Assembly (NCBI GenBank): GCA_950295325.1
Contig: OX485806.1
Location: 51,579,169 to 51,643,168 of the forward strand
Length of the DNA stretch: 64,000 nucleotides
Direction of reading: 5' to 3'
Source: Polytrichum commune
Taxonomy: Eukaryota > Streptophyta > Polytrichopsida > Polytrichales > Polytrichaceae
Part shown: one piece after another, positions 1 through 12,992 of the stretch
How positions within the stretch are numbered: position 1 is the stretch's first letter
Layout of the letters: every line of letters starts with the position of its first letter
The notes under the pieces: model-generated
What the model was told of the DNA's origin: nothing
Seen by the model: only the letters and a program-made list of their open reading frames with translations
Database searches by the model: none
Position numbers and translations under genes: made by a program

Positions 1-22
1 GGGGAGCTAAAGGATCCTATTA

Positions 23-2483
23 TGTCGAGGTCACCTTCAAACCCTTAGCAAACTTAGACGGTGTAATCCGCTGCTGACCGGTTTACATGGAAGTTACTCC
101 CACCAAAATTTGATCCTTCATTTGATTTCCATTTCTGGTGAAGGTGTTTGCACTCATATAATTTTAATTTTGTGATACATAATCTTAATGCTCTTTTGAA
201 TCCTCAAGGATAAATTGACCTCAGTTTTCAAGTTTATGTTCCCCGAAATCTAATGTCAAGGTTAGGTGTTCCTAAACCTTTATTAGATTTTGCATCTTAT
301 ATGGATTTAGTAACATAATCCTTTTTCTAATCAAGAACCCTTTATAAATCTCTAAAGATAAAGTGTCCAAGTCTTTAAGTTTATGTTCCCCGAAACCCTA
401 ATGTCAAGGTTAAGTGTTTTAGGGAGAACATCGTTCATACATACAATCTCTTTCATGGTTTGAATGATCATAAAAGATTCTTAATCCATTTAAGAATATG
501 TACTTATGATAAGGTTACAATTCCTTGAAAGTCAAAACATACTCCCTCACTAAAGCATATTCATAAGATTTCCTTCCTATACTCAATTCCTAGAGTTCAC
601 ATTTATATGCATGAAATCTTTCATTCCAAATGTTTGCCCTATGATTACTCAAGTTCTTTTCCTTGTAATTCCTAAATCATCATTTTAGAGTTTCTTTGGA
701 GATCTTTAGGAATTCCTACGTAATCATTTCAAGTTCATTTGAATGACAAGATGTGTTTAGAGATGACATCTTGGATTGTAGTTTGACGTGGCCTAATCGA
801 CGGCCATCTCCTTTCGGTCCTCCTCTTGATGGTGAAACCGATATCTCCACCAAGTAAAGTACCTTGTACTCTTTAACCCATGATTCTCCGATTCCAAACT
901 AACTTTAGATGAAATTGCTCCGATTCCGAAAATGTGTCCTCCAAGTTCAAAATGTAATTTCTCAAAGAGGTCTTTCTCTTTTTGCTATTTTTAACCCGCC
1001 TTCGGTTTTCAAACTTCTCCAAACAAAACTAGGCTTGGGTGTTGTTTTACGGCCGTACACCTTCAAATTCTCCTACTTGCACATTCTCCAAGTTTTTGAG
1101 GACTTTCCGAAGCCTCTTATAATTTTAGAAACTTGGATATATTTCAATCCAAGTCCGAGGTTGTATTTCAAACCTTTAAACTCCGCGAGGATATATTTCC
1201 ATTCTTAAAACTCCGCGAGGATATGTTTCAATCCTTAAAGCTCCGCGAGGATATATTTCAATCCTTAAAACTCCGCGAGGATATATTTCAATCCTTTAAA
1301 CTTCGCGAGGATGTATTTCAATCCTTTAGGTCTTCAAGCGCGACCGGTCTTGTAGTCCTCCAAATCTCTAAGTTTTTGAGGGCCTTCCAATTCTTTAAGT
1401 CTTCGCGCGTAACGATTTATCAATCCTCCAATCTCGGATGCCGAGGATCTTTCGATCCTTTAAGTCTTGAGCGTTCGAGGATTTTTCAATCCTTTTAATC
1501 TCCTAGGCCTCCGAGGATCTTTCGATCCTTTAAGTATTTCGAAACCTCCGATTTCTTAAGGCACCGGTCTCAAGGTCCTTCAGTTGCGTGGGCCTCCAAA
1601 CTCCTAGTCCACCACCTCGAGTGCTTGCGTTTAAATGAGGGCTTATAGGGCCCCTAAGTGCCCCCCTTTATATAGGCTTTGAATTCAAGGGAAATGAAGA
1701 TGTGGCGGTTAGGTCTTAAAATGTATGTATTTGCTAATTTGGGCGCTGTATGTAACTACAATCTAAATGTGTCCCTGTCAGATATATTAATAGAACTATC
1801 ACGTGCCTAAAATAGATCTGTCAATGAGGTACATTCGGCCATGTCCTAACCGCCTAGATGTGCCATGAGTTGGTTATCATCCCTTCCCTCCATTCATCTC
1901 AAAATTGACTCATCATTCATTGACGGTAATGGAATTAGGTAAGTTCATCCAGAAATGGTCATCCTCTTTTGTCCTTCCATCTACCCTTCTACGGGTTCAT
2001 CCTCCTACTCCTTTACTATCTCTACTTATTAATCTACTAAGTAGCTCCTAACCTATTATTGTACCGGTTCTCACTAATAAGCCTACTCAAAATGGGGCCC
2101 CCTAACCTATTAGTGTAAAGGCTCCTACTAATAGGTTCAATAATCGGCGGGGAGGGCCCGCAACCCTGCAACCCTAGTCCTACCACTCGCTACCCTAAGT
2201 ACGCTCGGTGGGTCCCATAAAGGCAGGGTCCCGGCCTCTCTTCGTAGCTTTCTCCACTTGGCTCGTAGCTCCCCTTAGAGCATCTCCGTTCCCCCCTTAG
2301 CTGGGCTCTCACCCTCGAGCGCCACGTGGCCCGTCTCCTTCCCTGAGTCTGCTCTCAGTTCGCTTCCCGGCCTCCCCTTGCTCGCGCTCCGAACGGCTCC
2401 CCCTTGCGCTGTCGCCCAGCCTCTGTTCCTGTTTTGGTCACCGAATTAACCTTTGCAGCTGTTTGATGCAGGTTGTCTCTACA
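23..2483 (+). mobile_element. Family 1 non-coding unit, copy 1 (solo-LTR-like)
   Basis: A 2461-bp unit starting TGTCGAGGTCACC and ending CTCTACA, flanked by the 5-bp duplication TATTA (18-22 and 2484-2488). The first bases match the start of the unit at 50270, and both carry the internal phrase 'aatgtcaaggtta' after 'gttccc'. TG...CA ends plus a 5-bp duplication are the hallmark of an integrase-inserted LTR, so a solo LTR is the simplest reading. No protein is recognisable; the 99- and 121-residue open frames near 0.9-1.5 kb lie partly in a tandem repeat and look fortuitous. Confidence 0.75.
1151..1330. repeat. 30-bp tandem repeat inside family 1 copy 1
   Basis: Six units with an exact 30-bp period, built around ctccgcgaggatatatttca. 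The period is a multiple of three, which is why an open frame runs through it. Related looser copies (ccgaggatctttcgatcctt) continue to about 1560. Confidence 0.85.
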
Positions 2484-2488
2484 TATTA

Positions 2489-3455
2489 CACTTCATTTGG
2501 CCTCGTACAACTTTACGTGACATGTCGACCAATGTCTCGATAGAGGTGGGAAACCATTTGGGACTTGGGACTCAGATAATTAGAATTGAAGACTTGAATG
2601 AATATTTGGAATTATTAAGGAATTGGATTATTTGTAAATAAAGTGCATTCGGATACTATTATGAATGTGAAGCACCTGCAGTGCATTAGAAAACTAAAAC
2701 ATCACAATTTGGCTCTCGTAGTGAAATCAAATTGAATTAGCATCTACGAGGCAATTTACATAGTTTTGGAGGAGAAAGACTTAAGAAAGTCAAGCTAGGT
2801 AGAGAAGCAAAAGAATTAGAAAAAAAAGATATATCAAAATTTGAAGACCTTTAGAATCTAAGGAACATAGGTAAATTTACAAGATATAAGACCTATATGA
2901 CTTAGAGAAAAATTATTGGTTTTGTATAAAGGAAAGGACTTGAAGAAAAATCATGTAAATGAGCCTCAAAGGAAACTCTCGGTTGGATCATTAGAGTAGA
3001 TGGAAAACTACTAAGCTTTGAGTGTTGGAAAGACTTGAAATTACCTACCAATCTACTCAAGTACCATCGGACTTGAGGTTCTAAAGGTAGCCTACCAAAA
3101 TGAGATATAGAATCTAATCCGACAAATATGGTGCCATCAAGCAAAAAGAGGGTTGGAAGAAGACGAAGGAAAAGCCGCCAAGTAGGCTAAATCAATCACC
3201 ACTTTACCATGGGTCACACACTAAGATTTCATATCATATTACACCTCACATCAATCTAAGAAATTTGAAAGGGTTAAAGAAGATACTTAGGAATATCTGA
3301 AAGCTTTGACCAAGTACCCACTTTGAGATACACTTGGAAATGTATATGAAATTAATCAAGTAACATTGAGATTAAGATTGCATGTAATTGGGTTGATATG
3401 TACTTGTGAAAGATGGAATGGGTAAGAATTCCATGTCATCAAGTGTTTTCCATCG
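2489..3455. other. No recognised feature
   Basis: AT-rich sequence between family 1 copy 1 and a gypsy fragment. Short open frames on both strands have no recognisable motif. It is probably old TE sequence but I can support nothing specific. Confidence 0.5.
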
Positions 3456-4058
3456 ACCTAAGTGAATTTAAATTAGCGACGGCGATTAAGGATGGGGCTC
3501 ACCTTGCACCCAACCTAAAGTTCCTTGGAATAACGTTTACCACACTAGTTAGTTGTGGAGCAATCTTTCATTATCCATGCCTTTTAGATTGGCATTGGTC
3601 CAAGCTGCTTGGCGGGACTCCATAGTCATCTGAGGGGGGGCATGTTGAGGTGTGTTGTTTATGTGTGACTTTGCTATGTTTTAGTGTTGTTTGTTAGTGG
3701 TGGTTGGTACTCGAGCTGCAGTGACACATGATCGGTATTTACACGACAGCTGTCACGGTATGCGGCGTCGGCGGCCGCACCTTATCCGTTGGGCTTCATC
3801 CATTTAGAGTTGGATGGATGAACCTTAGTTTTGGAAAGTGAGGCTCCTAAGTGAGGAGCTTCCTCCTTGGCTTGGCATTCTTGCCAAGTCAAGTCTTGTG
3901 AGTTAGTGTGTGGAGAGAGCTTGTGTGAGGTGTAGATTGCATGATTTTGCAATAAATCTTGAGTTCTTCTCCCTCTACTTACACTCTTGGATTCTCCCTT
4001 GGTGGAGTGAGAGATAGCTTGACTAATTGTGTGCATTTGAAGAGAGATTTACACGACA
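3456..4058 (+). mobile_element. GyDM gypsy element, 3' end fragment (E0)
   Basis: This matches the 3' untranslated region and terminal repeats of element E1. A purine tract (tgagggggggca) precedes repeat B1 (3643-3748, 106 bp, ending ACACGACA), then the dinucleotide gc, then repeat A2 from 3751 (TGTCACGGTATGCGG), and finally a 12-bp remnant of B2 (4047-4058, ATTTACACGACA). It thus shows the same B1-A2-B2 order as E1. Coding sequence upstream is missing apart from the conserved short 3' reading frame that ends at about 3625. Confidence 0.8.
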
Positions 4059-4909
4059 CTCTATTTATACTAGTTTCATTGTAATCTAAAATCTTTACTA
4101 AAAGTTATAGGCATTTCCGTGGAGCAGTTTGCATAAAAATCATTTATTCGTATTCTTTTTTAATTAATTAGAAGCTCTAAATTCTTTTATTAGTGTTTGG
4201 CCTCCTTTGTGTTGGGTTTTAGTAGTTGAACAACATTAGAAAGGTCTAGGTTACCGATTCCAAGGTAATTAAACTTAGATTGGACTAATTGGATGTTTAG
4301 AAGTTTAACTACAACATTTTCACTCATAAGAATTTCGAACCTTAGAAAATGTTATTTGTGAACTTAGGGTAAGCACAATTCAACATTTTGGCTTGAAAAC
4401 CAAAGGGGTGCCTACTTTACCTCACAAGTATCTCTTTGACACCTTTCTTTGGTGATTTTTCCTCATGTATGGATGGGAATGGGACTATCATATGTTTCTT
4501 TCAAAACCAATACAAACTGAAGCTATTGGTTTTGTTATTATTACCACGGTTCTACCACTAGCGGTCATCGCATCCGAATCCAATGGAGAGGGTGGCTCAT
4601 TGTTACAACACCAACCCCTAACAGAGCCCAAGCAAGCTACGCAAAATCCTTGGATTTCCAACTCAAGTTCATTGTTTCACTCGTTGCCATTGGCGTAGAC
4701 TTTGGCCAGGTCTCTTCACTATTCCAGCCCTTACTAGTGGTGGTGAAGGGGTGCCCAAACCCTCAGCCTCTACTGCTCTCTCCAACCTTCTTTATGTAAC
4801 GACCCATAACCCTGCACTTGGGACAATCCGCAGTACCAAAATGTCTTGGCAAAGCAGGGCTTCCGCATTTTGCCCCCTTCAACTCTCTCTCACACACACC
4901 TTTTCTACG
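4059..4909. other. No recognised feature
   Basis: AT-rich stretch between a gypsy 3' end and the family 2 unit. One open frame of 77 codons at 4465-4698 has no motif I recognise. Confidence 0.5.
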
Positions 4910-4914
4910 CATGC

Positions 4915-6440
4915 TATTAGCCCAAAATGAGTGTTCATATTTGTTTTATGTTTAGAATTTATTTAGAATTGCATTTGGAGTGCTATTGAAACAATCAAAA
5001 GTATAAAAAGAGCGAGGCTTGGTGTGGTTTATGTTTTAGGCCTTAAGCCTATTTTGTGTGGTTAATTAGAAGCTTAGTGACATTAGGGAGTGTTTGGTTA
5101 AGCGAGTAGTGTTTGATGAAGCAAGGGGAAAGGCCTTGGACTTAAATGTTTGAATTAGAACATGCTCTTGTTGGTTTAGAGGGTGAAGATTTAGTGGATA
5201 AGATAAGGTCCTACTAAGTAGGAGAAGGTTAAGGGGGTTGTGGTTTGGGTGTCTTCTCTCTCTCTCTCTCTCTCCCTCCTCTAAGAAAAAATTGAGCTTT
5301 TAGAATTAGAAAAGAATGTGGGAATTAGAGCTAGAAAGAAATAGTGGAATTAGTGGGCTTGGTTAGGATAATTAAGTAGGGGGCTTGATAGGATTAGGTA
5401 GATAGTTAGGGTAAACTGGCTGGTTCGGCAGCAAGGTTGCATTTCAGTAGCTTCTGGTCTCGGCAGCAAGGTGCAATTTCAGTAGCTGTTGGTTTCGGCA
5501 GCAAGGTTGCATTTAAGTAGCTGCTGGTTCGGCAGCAAGGTTGCAATTTCAGTAGTTGCTGGTCTCGGCATCAAGGTGAATTTCATTAGCTGCTGGTTCG
5601 GCAGCAAGGTTGCAATTTCAGTGTCTGCTGGTCTTGGCAGCAAGGTTGCAATTTTAGTAGCTGCTGGTTTCGGCAGCAAGGTGAATTTCAGTAGCTGCTG
5701 GTTCGGCAGCAAGGTGAATTTCAATAGCTGTTGGTTCGGCAGCAAGGTTGCAATTTCAGTAGCTGCTGGTATCGGCAGCAAGGTGCATTTTAGTAGCTGC
5801 TGGTCTCGACAGCAAGGTTGCAATTTTAGTAGCTGCTGGTTTCGGCAGCAAGGTGAATTTCAGTAGCTGCTAGTTCGGCAGCAAGGTGAATTTCAATAGT
5901 TGTTGGTTCGGCAGCAAGGTTGCAATTTCAATAGCTGCTGGTATCGGCAGCAAGGTGCATTTTAGTAGCTGCTGGTCTCGGCAGCAAGAGCATTTCAGTA
6001 GCTGCTGGTTCGGCATCAAGGTTGCAATTACAGTAGTTGTTGGTCTCGGCAGCAAGTTGCATTTCAGTAGCTGCTGGTCTCGGCAACAAGGGTTGCATTT
6101 TGAGCTAAGCTTGGATTTAATGATGGGTGATGACGGGTGTAGCCCCGATGGCTAGGTACCTAATCTTAGGAGGATGGATTAGTGTAGATCATTAGCCATT
6201 AGTGTGATTGGGTGTGTACTTGTGTGGGGTGTTGATAGGATAGTTAAGAGGACAATAAAAGGGAAAAAACATTTATTAACGCTTGTACTCATGATATGGA
6301 ATAAATTGGTATGACCAAAGTGATGTGCGATGTAACGGAGATGAGTTACGGAGGAAGGATTAAACTAAGACGAGTATGAATGTGATCCCCACGCCCTCAC
6401 CCGGACTAGGACGCTTAAGGATGGGTGGTTTGGCCTCACA
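4915..6440 (+). mobile_element. Family 2 non-coding unit, copy 1
   Basis: A 1526-bp unit flanked by CATGC at 4910-4914 and 6441-6445. It starts TATTAGCCCAAAA, a decayed TGTGAGCCCAAA, and ends TTTGGCCTCACA. Its end shares 'cacccggactaggacgcttaa' in pieces with the unit at 32166. Most of the interior is a minisatellite (5422-6100). It has TG...CA-type termini with about 13 bp of inverted complementarity and no protein. Confidence 0.8.
5422..6100. repeat. About 35-bp minisatellite in family 2 copy 1
   Basis: Roughly nineteen imperfect units of 'gtagctgctggttcggcagc' plus 'aaggttgcaatttca' or 'aaggtgaatttca'. The alternation of the two variants gives higher-order structure. Open frames of 60-125 codons on both strands are by-products of a stop-free repeat, not genes. 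Confidence 0.9.
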
Positions 6441-6445
6441 CATGC

Positions 6446-7185
6446 TTAATGAACCTCTCTTCTCCTAGCCCCAGAGACCCCTCCAACTCCATTTTTTTGC
6501 ACTGCCCGACATCTTGGGGTAGCCCAAAGAAAAAATGAATTTTCCATTATACATTGTTCTTACCTTTTACTTAACTATATCTCTAATTGCCCTTACCCTT
6601 CTAATGTCCTTCCGATTTTCCATTATGTTTTTCACCCCAAGATTACATTGTCTTTAACTTAATTAGGCATGGAGGCACACTCATGGGCTGACACCTACAT
6701 TGTGTATTTATATTTAACATGAGGAATTATATTTTATTGCACCACATTGTTTATAAATTACATATGTACATGCCTTCTCCATTCTACACGTGATACCACA
6801 ATCCATTGCGATTGCTATTATTTATCTAGGATAACGTTTTGAGCATACTGGAACTTATAAAATGTAAGCGTTTATTTTGGAAATATTTTACATAATATGG
6901 AATTGTTTCAAGGACATAAATGTATGATCCATTTAAAATAACTTATTTGTATTATTTTTTATTACCATATTTGATTAAATATTTTATAAGCATAAAAACT
7001 TTTGGTTTAGTAGCAACAATGGCAAATGACCATAATTCACCACTGTAACCTTTAGTGGTGCAAATATATGTTGAGTTATTTTTTGTGCCAAGTCATCAAA
7101 CTCTAAAAACTCCACCTTCCAACCATGTAGACCTCAACAATACAAACATGATGTTAGGGATACACTATCACATGATACCACCACC
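6446..7185. other. No recognised feature
   Basis: AT-rich flank between family 2 copy 1 and the small family 3 unit. No coding or structural signal seen. Confidence 0.5.
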
Positions 7186-7190
7186 ACACG

Positions 7191-7394
7191 TGTCGCGCAC
7201 CTCTCCATGAGGAATGCAAGTGTGAGTCCTGAATGCAAGTGTAGGAGGGTTGGTCCCCTCCTATGAACTAAAAGGTCTGCGGTATGGGGAGCTAACTGTT
7301 CCATGGTGGAATGCAAAGGGTTAGCCCTCATGAACTTTGCTAGAATTGAAAAAATGACCAAATTAGTTAAAGGGAGCTAGTGAGGGTTGCAACA
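7191..7394 (-). mobile_element. Family 3 unit, internally deleted copy (204 bp)
   Basis: It begins TGTCGCGCACCTCTCC and ends GAGGGTTGCAACA, the two ends of the 0.95-kb family 3 unit at 29222-30157, but about 730 bp of the interior is missing. Flanks are ACACG (7186-7190) and ACATG (7395-7399), a 5-bp duplication with one C-to-T change at a CpG. It looks like a MITE-sized deletion derivative that either moved in this form or was deleted after insertion. Confidence 0.75.
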
Positions 7395-8762
7395 ACATGA
7401 CACCATCACATAGAGTCCACTTGGTTTGTCCACCATCTTTGCTAGTTTATGTGGAGAGGTGTCGGAACACGGGATCAACAAAAGAATCCGGTTGAATATT
7501 TTTAGTGCTTAATCCGGCTGTCCGAATGATCCGAGTATCATGTATGAAGTGTAAGATGGCAGTTCCGCTTCTTCCTTGCTTGAAAATCAACCACCGGGCA
7601 TAATAGCCTTTTCGTTTCCGGATGGTTAGTTGGAAATCCTCACTTCTGGGACTTGCCTTCTGAATGAACCACTAAAGTTAAGATTTACTCCTACTCCTAC
7701 CTCCTCTATACCTACCTCCGATGGTGATGTGGCTCATCCGAGAAAGATGCCCCGATCTGGCCACTTTCCGGTCTTCCGTCACAACCAGTCCGGATCAGCT
7801 TAATCCGGCCTGGCAGGTCACATAGAGAATCCGTAATGTGTGCCCGGAACTACAACGACAAATTGATCTGGATTCGGCTAGGGTCTATAAATCCGGGATA
7901 TTTGGGCGACCCGTACCGCTCTTCGAACTACCCCTCCCAGATACTGTGGGACCTCTTCGGAAGGTCGGATGGTGTAAGTTCGAGTACCCCTCGCACCCCT
8001 TACCCAGTCCTAACAGCGGCTTTCCCACATAGAAGTTATACAGGCAAACGAACCAGCGAGGCTTCACTCCCACTACACCTCAAAAATGATCAACCCGATC
8101 CGGCATCCTAACCTATCCGGTTTCTCTCCCTCTTCTGACAGACCTTTCCGGCTAAAAGTGACTGGGGTCCAGTAAATCCGAGACAGTTAGGCGACCTGTA
8201 CCGCTTTCCGTACTACCTGTACCGCTCTTCGAACTACCCCTCCCAGGTATTGTGGGACCTCATCAGAAGGTCGGATGGCATAAGTTCGAGTACCCCTCGC
8301 ACCAATTACCCATTCCTAACAGCGACTATCCCACATAGAAATTATACAAGCAAACGAAACAGTGAGGCTTCACCTTCCACTACACCACAGAAGTGGTCAA
8401 CCCAAATTTGTAACCGGATCTGATCCGGGGCCTTTCCCTCTCGTGCTATCCTGACTTCTTAACCCTCCTATTCTCCCTGATCCTTGGACACACTCCGGAC
8501 TGCTCATGCATAAACAAACCATGGCTATAGAGAATCAAAGGTTTATTGAGCTAGAAAGCACAAAACAACACAAAGGGGGAAAAAAACCCCTTTCCAAACT
8601 TCCAAGCATCCTAAACAGTGGTCTTTGACCCCAATTTGAAGGGGCGGCGCCATTGGCCGCTCTACCCTACCCTAACCGAGAGTGCTTTGGAATCGACGCC
8701 TTTGCGGAAAATCCGGATCTCAGATCCTTCTTTTACGCTGACACAAAATTTGAATTACCACG

Positions 8763-9172
8763 CACGGGTAGATCACTCCATTGTCAAGTTGAACACCACG
8801 TGCGACCAAAAAAAATCTTCTTTTGGTAAGTTGCACCACCAAAATGGGTCAAAATTTTATTAATTTTTTTTCATGAGTAGATATACACAGTACCTATGAC
8901 ATAGTCAAAAGTGGTAACTATATTTGATGATTTGTTTTTTTCATAAAACATACCGTTTCTAACTAGAATGACACAGAATTGAACTAAAAATTTTACTAAA
9001 ATAAATAAAGATGACTAAAAATTTCAAAAAAGTATACAAAAGATACTATCAATGGTTATGTATATGTAGAAAAAACATCATAAATTTTAAAATTATATAT
9101 GGCATGTAATATAGGGGTAGCAAACTTTGTCCACACGTGGTGTCAACTTGACAATGAAGTGACCTCCCCGTG
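8763..9172. mobile_element. hAT-like MITE, copy 1
   Basis: A 410-bp AT-rich element with inverted ends of about 48 bp (CACGGGTAGATCACTCCATT at one end, complement of CACGGGGAGGTCACTTCATT at the other). It is flanked by the 8-bp duplication TTACCACG (8755-8762, 9173-9180). CA...TG termini with an 8-bp duplication are the hAT signature. It is non-coding and related to the copy at 42988. Confidence 0.85.
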
Positions 9173-9339
9173 TTACCACGTCCCTGCATGACCTCCTACT
9201 CCTGACTACCCAACTGTCTAACTACCTATCTTAGGTGGTTCGATGATGTCCCTGAGTCGGACTGGACGGCTGTCCCTGCTGGCCCACTGATACCGGACAC
9301 CCCTTCACTTGGGGTCAGGAGCCTCCTCTTCTGAAGTAG

Positions 9340-12300
9340 GGTGAAGATCTTGCGCATGCTGGGAGAGGGGGTGACCTCTTCTTCGGACTCCTATGCTGTT
9401 GAACGACCTGTCTGTTTCCATGATCTGTCGTCCGAGCCGGAACGCTCCGGGGTCGGAACCTTCTTCTTCTTCCTAGAGCTTTACCGCGGTGAATGCTCGC
9501 TCTCCGTTGTCCATTCCCTGTTCCGGCCACTCGGGGTCGGAGTAATTCTTCGCTCCCTAATCGCCAGAGGGGGTGGCTGTCTGTGAGCCCAAATTGATGC
9601 CCACATTGGTTGTTAACACTTGTAAAATATTACAAGTGGTGTTTTGGTGATTTATGATTATTCACAAAAATATAAAAAGAGTGAAGCTTGAAGAAAGCTT
9701 AGTTTGAAGCATTAGGCTTTTATGGAGTGGATTTAAGTAGGAGAAGGACAAACCTTGGTAAAGTGTGGTAGGTAGAAAGCCAAAGTTAGTTAAATGTTTG
9801 AATTAGGATCCTTGTTGATCATTTGAGGGAAGAAGACTTAGGAGATAGGATTAGAGCCTACAAAGTATACAAAGTAGGAGGAGATCTCGAGGGCTTATCG
9901 TGAGCCTTGAGGGTGCTCACCCCCTCAAACTCACTATATAATCCCTCATTCTTCCCTCACTTATCCTCTCTTCCCTTCGTGCTCCAAGGCATCCCACGTG
10001 TTATAAATGTGGGTGTGTTGGAAGCAAGATTGGAGCACATGTGTGTGCTTAGTTTTTAGTTGGAGAGCCAAGGCTAGTTGGCCTTGAAGAGGGTTTGACC
10101 TCTTGTTAGAATTAGTTTTGGTGTGAATAATTTTAAGATATTTTATGGTTTCAAGTTGTAGTACTTGAGTTCATATTTCTTGGATATTTCTTGAATAGTC
10201 TAGGTTGTAAGGGGCATAACTTCCAAGCAAAAGAAGAAACTTCGTTGAAATTTAGAGGGTTAGTAAACAACTTGTTTATATGAACATGGTCAAAATCTGA
10301 GGATGTTTGGAGTACTGGAGCAGCAGTTATGACATTCTGAACTTTGCCTACATTTTCAAGCTGAAATGGGCATAACTCCTGGACAGAGGCTTGGAAACGC
10401 ATGAAATTTTGAGGGATGCTTTGTTCTTAGGTTTCCTAGTTGCGGTACAAATTTCAAGTCATTCCGAATAGATGAGAAGGAGATATATCATTCTGAAGTG
10501 TTTTCAAGAGTTGCAGACTAAAAAGGCCATAACGTTTTGGCAGAAAATGAAAATAGTTTGAAATTTCAGGGGGTCATAAACAATTAGTTTTTTGTGATTG
10601 CTCCCAAAATTTGAAGTTCTTTGGAGCCTGTGAGAGGAAGTTATGACATTCTGAAATCTGGGTAGACTGACACACTAAAATGGTCATAACTGTCGGACAG
10701 AAAATGGGATAGGCTCACAAATTGGTGAGATGTTTTTTGCTTTGTCTCCCTAGTTATAGATAAAATTTCAGGACATTCCGAGAAGTAATGGGAAAGTTAC
10801 ACTATTAGCTAGTAAAGTCTAGGAGAACAAAGAAAGTTTGCTTGGTTCCATTAGGGATAACCATTAGTTTATTAAACCAATATAGTGGTTGAAGCGTGAG
10901 GAGAAAACTACAATAAGTGACAAGTATTTATCAATACTTAAACTTGTGTAATTCATGGAATCAATAAGCGAGAACTCATGTAGTAGTGTGGAGTCGACGG
11001 CAAGGACTCACTTCACAAGAGGGATATCTTTGAAGGCATGCGTGGCCAAAGCGGCCGGGTGGACTTTAGAGAAGTACAAGGATGTGACATTACCCGAGGT
11101 TAAGGAGTGTAAGAAGACATAGTATAGACTTGGCTAAGTTGTATATATTCCAACGATAGATTGGAATCATACATTGTGTTACAAAGAGAGAAATCTCTAC
11201 ATGTCATTATAAACTTCTCCATTCGGGCTAGGACAAAATTGAAGGGTGGAGGCTTTTTGGTGACACTGTCCCCAAGGTTCCACGATCATGCAGTCGAGTG
11301 GGGGTGGCTGCGAAACATGTACCGTAGGGGCCTTACCGCGATCCGGCGTCTTTGCTCGTTCTAGAGTCTGAGCCCTATCTGGAGTCTTAGTCCTTTCCGG
11401 CGTCTTGGCCCTCTCCGTCATTGGGGATTGGACCCGCCCTGACCTCGCCGAACGCTTTGTGCTCTTCCTTCGAATCGGATGTGACCGGGTTTTTTCCGGC
11501 TCTAGAGTCTTCTCGCGATTCGAAACTCTGCCGGATTCATGCTGCCTTGATGTCGCTGCGACTTGGTTGGGCCCGGCAGTGGCCTGGGCAATTGGGACGA
11601 GCTCCACCTCGCCTATTACTTCGTAAATCTTGGCCGTGGGCGATCCGGGCAAGCTTGAATCCGTCATCCGCCTTGGGGGTCCGCGCAGGGGCAAGAGCTT
11701 CTGAATTTTCTTCAACAGGTCTTTCATTGACCTGGAGTACTTAACCAAGATCTGCAGGGTCTATCGGGCCGAGGAGGGATCCATTGTTTCCATGAGTTTG
11801 TCATACAGATGAGTTTTGTTGACGATCTCTCCCGGATGTCCGACCAATTCCCGGACTCGGTTTAGTACCACTATTTGCTCCGTTTGATAGCGGCAGACCT
11901 CCTCGCTCTTATGCGCAAGCTCCGGGGTCATTGTTGCTACCTGCGCGGCCAATTGTGCCTTCTCAGTCTCTAGTGCGTCCACTTTTGACCGGTCCGTCTT
12001 CTTGGCCAATTCTCGAAGAATGTTTCCGGGTTCGCAGTTGTCCAATGCCCTGCTTACTCCCCGGGTGATATGCTTCAGCCGGAAGTAATGATTCTGGAGG
12101 TGGGTCAGCTCCTTCAGGACTCGCTTGAAAAGGGTTTCTGGATACTCAAAGGAGGACAGGTCAATGTCCCTCTAGTGCGGCTCCCTGCTTGGGCCGGCTT
12201 TGTTTCGGGGCTGAGGAGTGGCCGCTCTTCTTGAGTCGGGGTAGGTGCGGTAGGAGGTGGCTCAGGGACGGCGGGGTCGCCCAGTGACTCTTCCGTTCCG

Positions 12301-12992
12301 ATCTCTGTCAACTCAACCTCCGGCCCGAGTTTGTAGATGACCTCGTCCTCCGCAATTGTTAAGGCATCGTCTTCCTTAACGCACCCATTCTGCTGATAGA
12401 GATGAAGAAGGTAGGGGGAGTGGGGAGAGGGTTTCTTTCCAATGTGGGGGATCGACTTCTCCACCAATTCCTAGATGAGTCGCCCCTTGTTGACCGGCTG
12501 CGTTCCAGACAGGGTTCTGAAGATGGTATTGGCCATTGTAATGCTTAACCTCTTGGGTTTCTCCGGGTAGAGAATGGGGAGGAGAAATTCTATCACCCTA
12601 CGCTCCCTAGGGTTCCTGCAATCACCCGGATGGAACCCATACTTCGGATCGTGCTCGGTTCGGAATTTCCCTATAAAATAGGTGTCCTTCCGGTTCGCCC
12701 ACCCTTCGCCTCTCCTTGGAGCGAACCCATAAACATCTGCCCATACCTCCGCGGTCCATTGTTCCGGAACCTGCCGCATTGTCCTTTCCAACTGATTCAC
12801 TCTTTCGGACAGGAACTCCCTCAATGTCGCCTCACTCCGTAAATTCCAGGGCTTCGCAAGGAGGCCCTCGCATCCCATCCGGATGAGGTCCTCTATCAAC
12901 TCCTTCAACTCAGACTCCCGATTCAGAATGGCGGGCGCTACATTCTTAAAGGGAATCGGAACAAGATCATCGTCTTCCCAAACTTCCGGCAT
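9340..12992 (-). pseudogene. Family 4 gag-like coiled-coil protein, broken copy
   Basis: Reading from 12992 (MPEVWEDDD), it aligns along its length with the copy starting at 49431. The N-terminal half has the conserved run KPKRLSITMANTIF and VEKSIPHIG, resembling the plant transposon domain PF20167. A proline-rich linker follows, then a coiled coil (about 12150-11690) and a basic tail of KTPDR/RAKTPER repeats. Breaks seen: Q-to-TAG at 12471, a frameshift plus stop near 12160, Q-to-TAG at about 11761, and the family 2 insertion at 11265. The C-terminal piece EEEVTPSPSMRKIF resumes at about 9390-9340. No zinc knuckle, protease or polymerase is present. The role is presumably capsid- or nucleic-acid-binding-like, by inference only. 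Confidence 0.75.
9582..11265 (+). mobile_element. Family 2 non-coding unit, copy 3
   Basis: A 1684-bp unit starting TGTGAGCCCAAATTGATGCC and ending TTTTTGGTGACA, with CTGTC at 9577-9581 and 11266-11270. It splits the family 4 reading frame. Its interior (10190-10790) holds loose repeats around 'ggncataactnctgg' and 'gttatgacattctgaa', in place of the minisatellites of copies 1 and 2. Near its end 'gaaggcatgcgtggccaaag' matches copy 2. Confidence 0.85.

Noticed and set aside
5479-6155. Open frames of 114, 125 and 89 codons on both strands
   Set aside because: They run through a 35-bp minisatellite that happens to lack stops; the peptide repeats simply mirror the DNA repeat.
7836-8111. Overlapping frames in the ccgga-rich end of family 4 copy 1
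   Set aside because: The homologous region at 54.5-55.2 kb does not keep the frame.
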